Below, in pieces: positions 59,720 to 64,000 of a stretch of 64,000 nt of DNA. Numbering within the stretch: the first letter of the stretch is position 1; each line of letters begins with the position of its first letter. Made by a program: the position numbers and the translations under genes. Source of the stretch: Tragulus kanchil (lineage: Eukaryota; Chordata; Mammalia; Artiodactyla; Tragulidae); the NCBI GenBank assembly GCA_022376925.1, contig JAIOJX010000026.1, forward strand, positions 199,120,400-199,184,399. The letters run 5' to 3'. A model generated the notes under the pieces. That model worked only from the letters and a program-made list of their open reading frames with translations, made no database searches and was not told the origin of the DNA.

Positions 59720-62010
59720 TTCATTAATTTCATCAATGTAACTTTGGGATACATTTTTAGAAATAGAATTTCCAAGGGTAAGTATATATATACTTTTCCC
59801 AGATATTGCCAGATTTCCCTCTACTGACTGCTTTATTCCACCAGAATTGAATGAGTGCCCATTTTTTAAAAGAGCCTCACCATCAGAGTGTGCTGTCAAA
59901 GTTTTGAACTTTTGGCAACATAGTAACTGAAGTAGAATATTAGTGTAATGTGAATTTGCATTTATCTCATTATGAATGAGTCAGAATATCTTTTAATATG
60001 GTAAAAGACACCTGTATTTCCATGTTTATGAATTGCCTATAGTCTTCTATAGCTCATTTTTCTTTAGGAGCATTGGTCTCTCTTTTTAGAAATTCATTTT
60101 TATAAGCTGTGCTATTTTTTATGAGTTGCAGATATTTTTTCCTAGTTTTCTATTCATCTTTCTAGTTTGTGACATCATTTGCCATATAAAGACTTTATTT
60201 TTATGTTATCAAGTTTATATATTTTTCCTCTTTAGTTTTTGAATTTTGAGTCATAGTCCTAAAAGTTTTCCTCACTGCTAAGTTGAAAAGAATATATCCA
60301 TATATTTATTGAGTATGTATATAGTTTCATTTTTTCATATTCTATCTCTCTTTACTAAGTGTACAATGAAAAAGAGCTTGCAACAACAAAGTTCTGTTTT
60401 AAAATAGGGGCTTAAACACTTGCAAACTTCTTTCTCTGGCCTGGATCATATTCAACCAAGTAAGTTGACATGTGAAGTCTGGCACTCTAGAGGAGGTCTC
60501 TATTTCTTGGCCTTCAAAAACAGCATTTACTTGTGAACCTCCTCCCAGTTCATTTTTTATAATTAGTTTTTATATCCATATGGAATTTTTTGTGGTGTAT
60601 GGTGTGGGAAATGAATCTAATTTTATCTTTTCCATATGGCTTTGCAGTTACTCCAGTACCACTTTTGGAAAGTCCCTTTTTTCCAATACTCTAAAAGGCT
60701 GTTTTTATCATATGTCAAATTTCCTATGTAATCTGATCTATTTCTGGATTTTCTATTCTGTCTCACTGATATGTCTATTTATTTAGAAGCAGTATGATTA
60801 ATTTTAGAAGGCTTTTGTCTGTAACAACTGTAACTTAACTACTTGGGACAAAGTCATAGCTATTGTTCCTGTGGAATGACCTCAGCTGTAGTTCTTGGCC
60901 TTTAAGGGCTCTTGTTTTCTATCTTTTCTGAGCCTAGTTGCCAACCTAGCATTGATGCATGAGCCCCAGTATCCTCACAAAGAATCCACCACTTTTGCTT
61001 TTGTAGTCAAAGTTGGTTTCCATTGCTTATGCAAAAGGTCTTACTGTGGCTCAGTGCACTTGACATGACTTTTAATATGGTAAAAGACACCTGTATTTCC
61101 ATGTTTATGAATTGCCTATAGTCTTCTATAGCTCATTTTTCTTTAGGAGCATTGGTCTCTCTTTTTAGAAATTCATTTTTATAAGCTGTGCTATTTTTAT
61201 GAGTTGCAGATATTTTTCCTAGTTTTCTATTCATCTTTCTAGTTTGTGACATCATTTGCCATATAAAGACTTTATTTTTATGTTATCAAGTTTATATATT
61301 TTTCCTCTTTAGTTTTTGAATTTTGAGTCATAGTCCTAAAAGTTTTCCTCACTGCTAAGTTGAAAAGAATATATCCATATATTTATTGAGTATGTATATA
61401 GTTTCATTTTTTCATATTCTATCTCTCTTTACTAAGTGTACAATGAAAAAGAGCTTGCAACAACAAAGTTCTGTTTTAAAATAGGGGCTTAAACACTTGC
61501 AAACTTCTTTCTCTGGCCTGGATCATATTCAACCAAGTAAGTTGACATGTGAAGTCTGGCACTCTAGAGGAGGTCTCTATTTCTTGGCCTTCAAAAACAG
61601 CATTTACTTGTGAACCTCCTCCCAGTTCATTTTTTATAATTAGTTTTTATATCCATATGGAATTTTTTGTGGTGTATGGTGTGGGAAATGAATCTAATTT
61701 TATCTTTTCCATATGGCTTTGCAGTTACTCCAGTACCACTTTTGGAAAGTCCCTTTTTTCCAATACTCTAAAAGGCTGTTTTTATCATATGTCAAATTTC
61801 CTATGTAATCTGATCTATTTCTGGATTTTCTATTCTGTCTCACTGATATGTCTATTTATTTAGAAGCAGTATGATTAATTTTAGAAGGCTTTTGTCTGTA
61901 ACAACTGTAACTTAACTACTTGGGACAAAGTCATAGCTATTGTTCCTGTGGAATGACCTCAGCTGTAGTTCTTGGCCTTTAAGGGCTCTTGTTTTCTATC
62001 TTTTCTGAGC
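59720..62010 (-). mobile_element. Old L1 3' region, doubled by duplication O
   Basis: Complement of L1 3' UTR: TTTTTATATCCATATGGAAT, TTTATCTTTTCCATATGGCT, then CTATTTCTGGATTTTCTATT and GATATGTCTATTTATTTAGA. Open frames of about 100 codons here are UTR read-through. Confidence 0.7.
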
Positions 62011-62151
62011 CTAGTTGCCAACCTAGCATTGATGCATGAGCCCCAGTATCCTCACAAAGAATCCACCACTTTTTGCTTTTTGTAGTCAAAGTTGGTTTCC
62101 ATTGCTTATGCAAAAGGTCTTACTGTGGCTCAGTGCACTTGACATGACTTG
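59990..62151 (+). repeat. Direct duplication O (1.08 kb) inside an L1
   Basis: Copy 1 is 59990-61071 and copy 2 is 61069-62151, offset 1079. Only run-length differences (CTATTTTTTATG versus CTATTTTTATG; ACTTTTGC versus ACTTTTTGC). Clean junction. Confidence 0.95.
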
Positions 62152-62178
62152 TATATCCAAGGTAAAGAGTTGTCTTTA

Positions 62179-62461
62179 CACCACCTTGCAGTGCAAGGGG
62201 CGCCGGTTCGATCCCTGGCCTGGGAAGATCCCACGTGCCACGGAGCGGCTGGACCGATGTGTCCAATTACTGAGCCGAAGCTCTGGCGTGCATGCGCCCA
62301 GAGCCGGTGCTCTGCGACGACAGTGGCCACCACGATGGGAGGCCCACAGGAGCCAAAGAACAAAGACGGATGAAAACAGAGAAATGAAAGACCAATAGAA
62401 GTGGCCCGCCCACCCCCCTCCCTCCCCACCCCACCCTCCAAAAAAGAAAAAAAAAAAAAAT
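62179..62461 (+). mobile_element. CHR-type SINE lacking its head
   Basis: Starts at CACCTTGCAGTGCAAGGGG, missing the usual first about 30 bases, and has CCGGTTCGATCCCTGGCCTG and an A-tail. Target duplication AGAGTTGTCTTTA (62166-62178, 62462-62474). Copy at 63316-63596. Confidence 0.88.
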
Positions 62462-62482
62462 AGAGTTGTCTTTAACAGTAAG

Positions 62483-62803
62483 TTGCTATTGCTGTTCTTC
62501 AGTCACTCAGTTGTGTCCGACTCTTTGGGACCCCATGGACTGCAGCACGTCAGGTTTCACTATTCTTCACTACCTCCTGGAATTTGCTCAAATTCATGTC
62601 CATTTGGGTTGATAATTCCACTCAACCTTCTCATCCTCTGTTTCCTCCCTCTTCTCCTGCCTTCAGTCTTTCCCAGCATCAGGGCCTTTTCCAATGGGTT
62701 GGCTCTTCGCATCAGGTGGCCAAAATATTGGACCTTCAACATCAGTCCTTCCAATGAATATTCAGGGTTAACTGGTTTGATCTCTTTTTTTGTCCAAGGG
62801 AGA
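62483..62803 (-). mobile_element. BovB 3' end, joined to an inverted 5' piece
   Basis: Minus-strand BovB terminus (GTTCTTCAGTCACTCAGTTG to GGTTAACTGGTTTGATCTC) coding the complement of NPEYSLEGLMLKVQYFGHLM. It is followed at once by BovB sequence in the opposite orientation. Copy at 63620-63940. Confidence 0.85.
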
Positions 62804-62805
62804 GT

Positions 62806-62870
62806 GAACATTGATATATTAGGAATTAGTGAACTAAAATGGATAAGAATGGGAAAATTTAATTCATATA
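62806..62870 (+). mobile_element. BovB endonuclease piece in plus orientation
   Basis: Reads RVNIDILGISELKWIRMGKF, the start of the BovB endonuclease domain, on the plus strand directly beside the minus-strand 3' end. The copy at 63942-64000 runs off the window. Confidence 0.85.
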
Positions 62871-64000
62871 ACCATTTTTGGAAAGTCCCTTTTTCCAATA
62901 CTCTAAAAGGCTGTTTTTATCATATGTCAAATTTCCTATGTAATCTGATCTATTTCTGGATTTTCTATTCTGTCTCACTGATATGTCTATTTATTTAGAA
63001 GCAGTATGATTAATTTTAGAAGGCTTTTGTCTGTAACAACTGTAACTTAACTACTTGGGACAAAGTCATAGCTATTGTTCCTGTGGAATGACCTCAGCTG
63101 TAGTTCTTGGCCTTTAAGGGCTCTTGTTTTCTATCTTTTCTGAGCCTAGTTGCCAACCTAGCATTGATGCATGAGCCCCAGTATCCTCACAAAGAATCCA
63201 CCACTTTTTGCTTTTTGTAGTCAAAGTTGGTTTCCATTGCTTATGCAAAAGGTCTTACTGTGGCTCAGTGCACTTGACATGACTTGTATATCCAAGGTAA
63301 AGAGTTGTCTTTACACCACCTTGCAGTGCAAGGGGCGCCGGTTCGATCCCTGGCCTGGGAAGATCCCACGTGCCACGGAGCGGCTGGACCGATGTGTCCA
63401 ATTACTGAGCCGAAGCTCTGGCGTGCATGCGCCCAGAGCCGGTGCTCTGCGACGACAGTGGCCACCACGATGGGAGGCCCACAGGAGCCAAAGAACAAAG
63501 ACGGATGAAAACAGAGAAATGAAAGACCAATAGAAGTGGCCCGCCCACCCCTTCCTCCCCACCCCACCCTCCAAAAAAGAAAAAAAAAAAAATAGAGTTG
63601 TCTTTAACAGTAAGTTGCTATTGCTGTTCTTCAGTCACTCAGTTGTGTCCGACTCTTTGGGACCCCATGGACTGCAGCACGTCAGGTTTCACTATTCTTC
63701 ACTACCTCCTGGAATTTGCTCAAATTCATGTCCATTTGGGTTGATAATTCCACTCAACCTTCTCATCCTCTGTTTCCTCCCTCTTCTCCTGCCTTCAGTC
63801 TTTCCCAGCATCAGGGCCTTTTCCAATGGGTTGGCTCTTCGCATCAGGTGGCCAAAATATTGGACCTTCAACATCAGTCCTTCCAATGAATATTCAGGGT
63901 TAACTGGTTTGATCTCTTTTTTTGTCCAAGGGAGAGTGAACATTGATATATTAGGAATTAGTGAACTAAAATGGATAAGAATGGGAAAATTTAATTCATA

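Larger units (their letters stand above)
61735..64000 (+). repeat. Direct duplication P (1.13 kb), reaching the window end
   Basis: Copy 1 is 61735-62870 and copy 2 is 62871-64000, offset about 1136 at the start. It overlaps duplication O, so about 415 bases (60655-61070, 61735-62151, 62871-63290) are present three times. Differences: CCCACCCCCCTCCC versus CCCACCCCTTCCTCC-type run changes near 62410/63545. Confidence 0.95.

Noticed and set aside
60472..61863. Two identical 104-codon open frames that look like membrane proteins
   Set aside because: Hydrophobic translation of T-rich complementary L1 3' UTR, repeated by duplication O.
62036..63533. Two identical 120-codon open frames
   Set aside because: They run from L1 sequence into a CHR SINE; the similar peptides seen at many other places are all SINE frames.
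33480..64000. First exon of MAP3K5, the expected upstream neighbour
   Set aside because: No GC-rich exon or kinase-like reading frame is visible; the gene probably starts beyond the right end.

Overview
This is ruminant (bovid or other pecoran) nuclear DNA. The evidence is the repeat content: many Bov-tA/BovA SINEs, CHR-type tRNA-derived SINEs, BovB LINE pieces on both strands, an Hsmar1-like mariner, and older MIR, L2 and L1 debris. Nothing bacterial, viral or CRISPR-like is present. Only one protein-coding gene can be supported.

That gene is the 5' half of PEX7, the WD40-repeat receptor that delivers PTS2 proteins to peroxisomes, on the minus strand. Five exons can be read with correct GT/AG splice sites and continuous phase: exon 1 (coding 33180-33309, in a CpG island), exon 2 (29997-30054), exon 3 (29028-29178), exon 4 (10516-10593) and exon 5 (10035-10143). 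Together they give 526 coding bases, about 175 residues, with no stop or frameshift. The remaining exons are not seen and should lie beyond position 1. From about 33.5 kb to the right end I see only intergenic DNA and repeats. In mammals the next gene on this side is expected to be MAP3K5, but no exon of it is recognisable here.

The most striking property is not a gene. Sixteen head-to-tail duplications, each about 1.02-1.15 kb long (copy-to-copy offset 1.04-1.17 kb), are scattered through the window. Starts of the first and second copies are: 2601/3776, 4694/5801, 10962/12083, 16841/17948, 22376/23413, 24822/25900, 30911/32000, 36237/37292, 40600/41698, 43765/44861, 48972/50048, 51904/53012, 54286/55394, 57489/58602, 59990/61069 and 61735/62871. 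Copies are nearly identical. They differ mostly in homopolymer length, with substitutions concentrated inside high-copy repeats. They ignore all biological boundaries and cut through SINEs, a BovB, a mariner, an L1 and PEX7 introns. Several junctions carry short degraded versions of the flanking sequence. Stretches running from the start of a second copy to the end of the next first copy are 1.8-6.3 kb.

I read this as a long-read assembly made of tiles with about 1.1 kb overlaps that were concatenated instead of merged, not as a biological array. About 17.5 kb (27%) of the window is then spurious and the real locus is about 46.5 kb. All spacings, intron lengths and repeat counts below should be corrected for it. 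Genuine points of interest are a three-layer nested transposon (mariner, BovB, SINE), a BovB with a 5' inversion at the right end, a SINE-in-SINE insertion with clear target-site duplications, an inverted SINE pair, a solo ERV LTR, and a full match to the CTCF core motif next to PEX7 exon 5.
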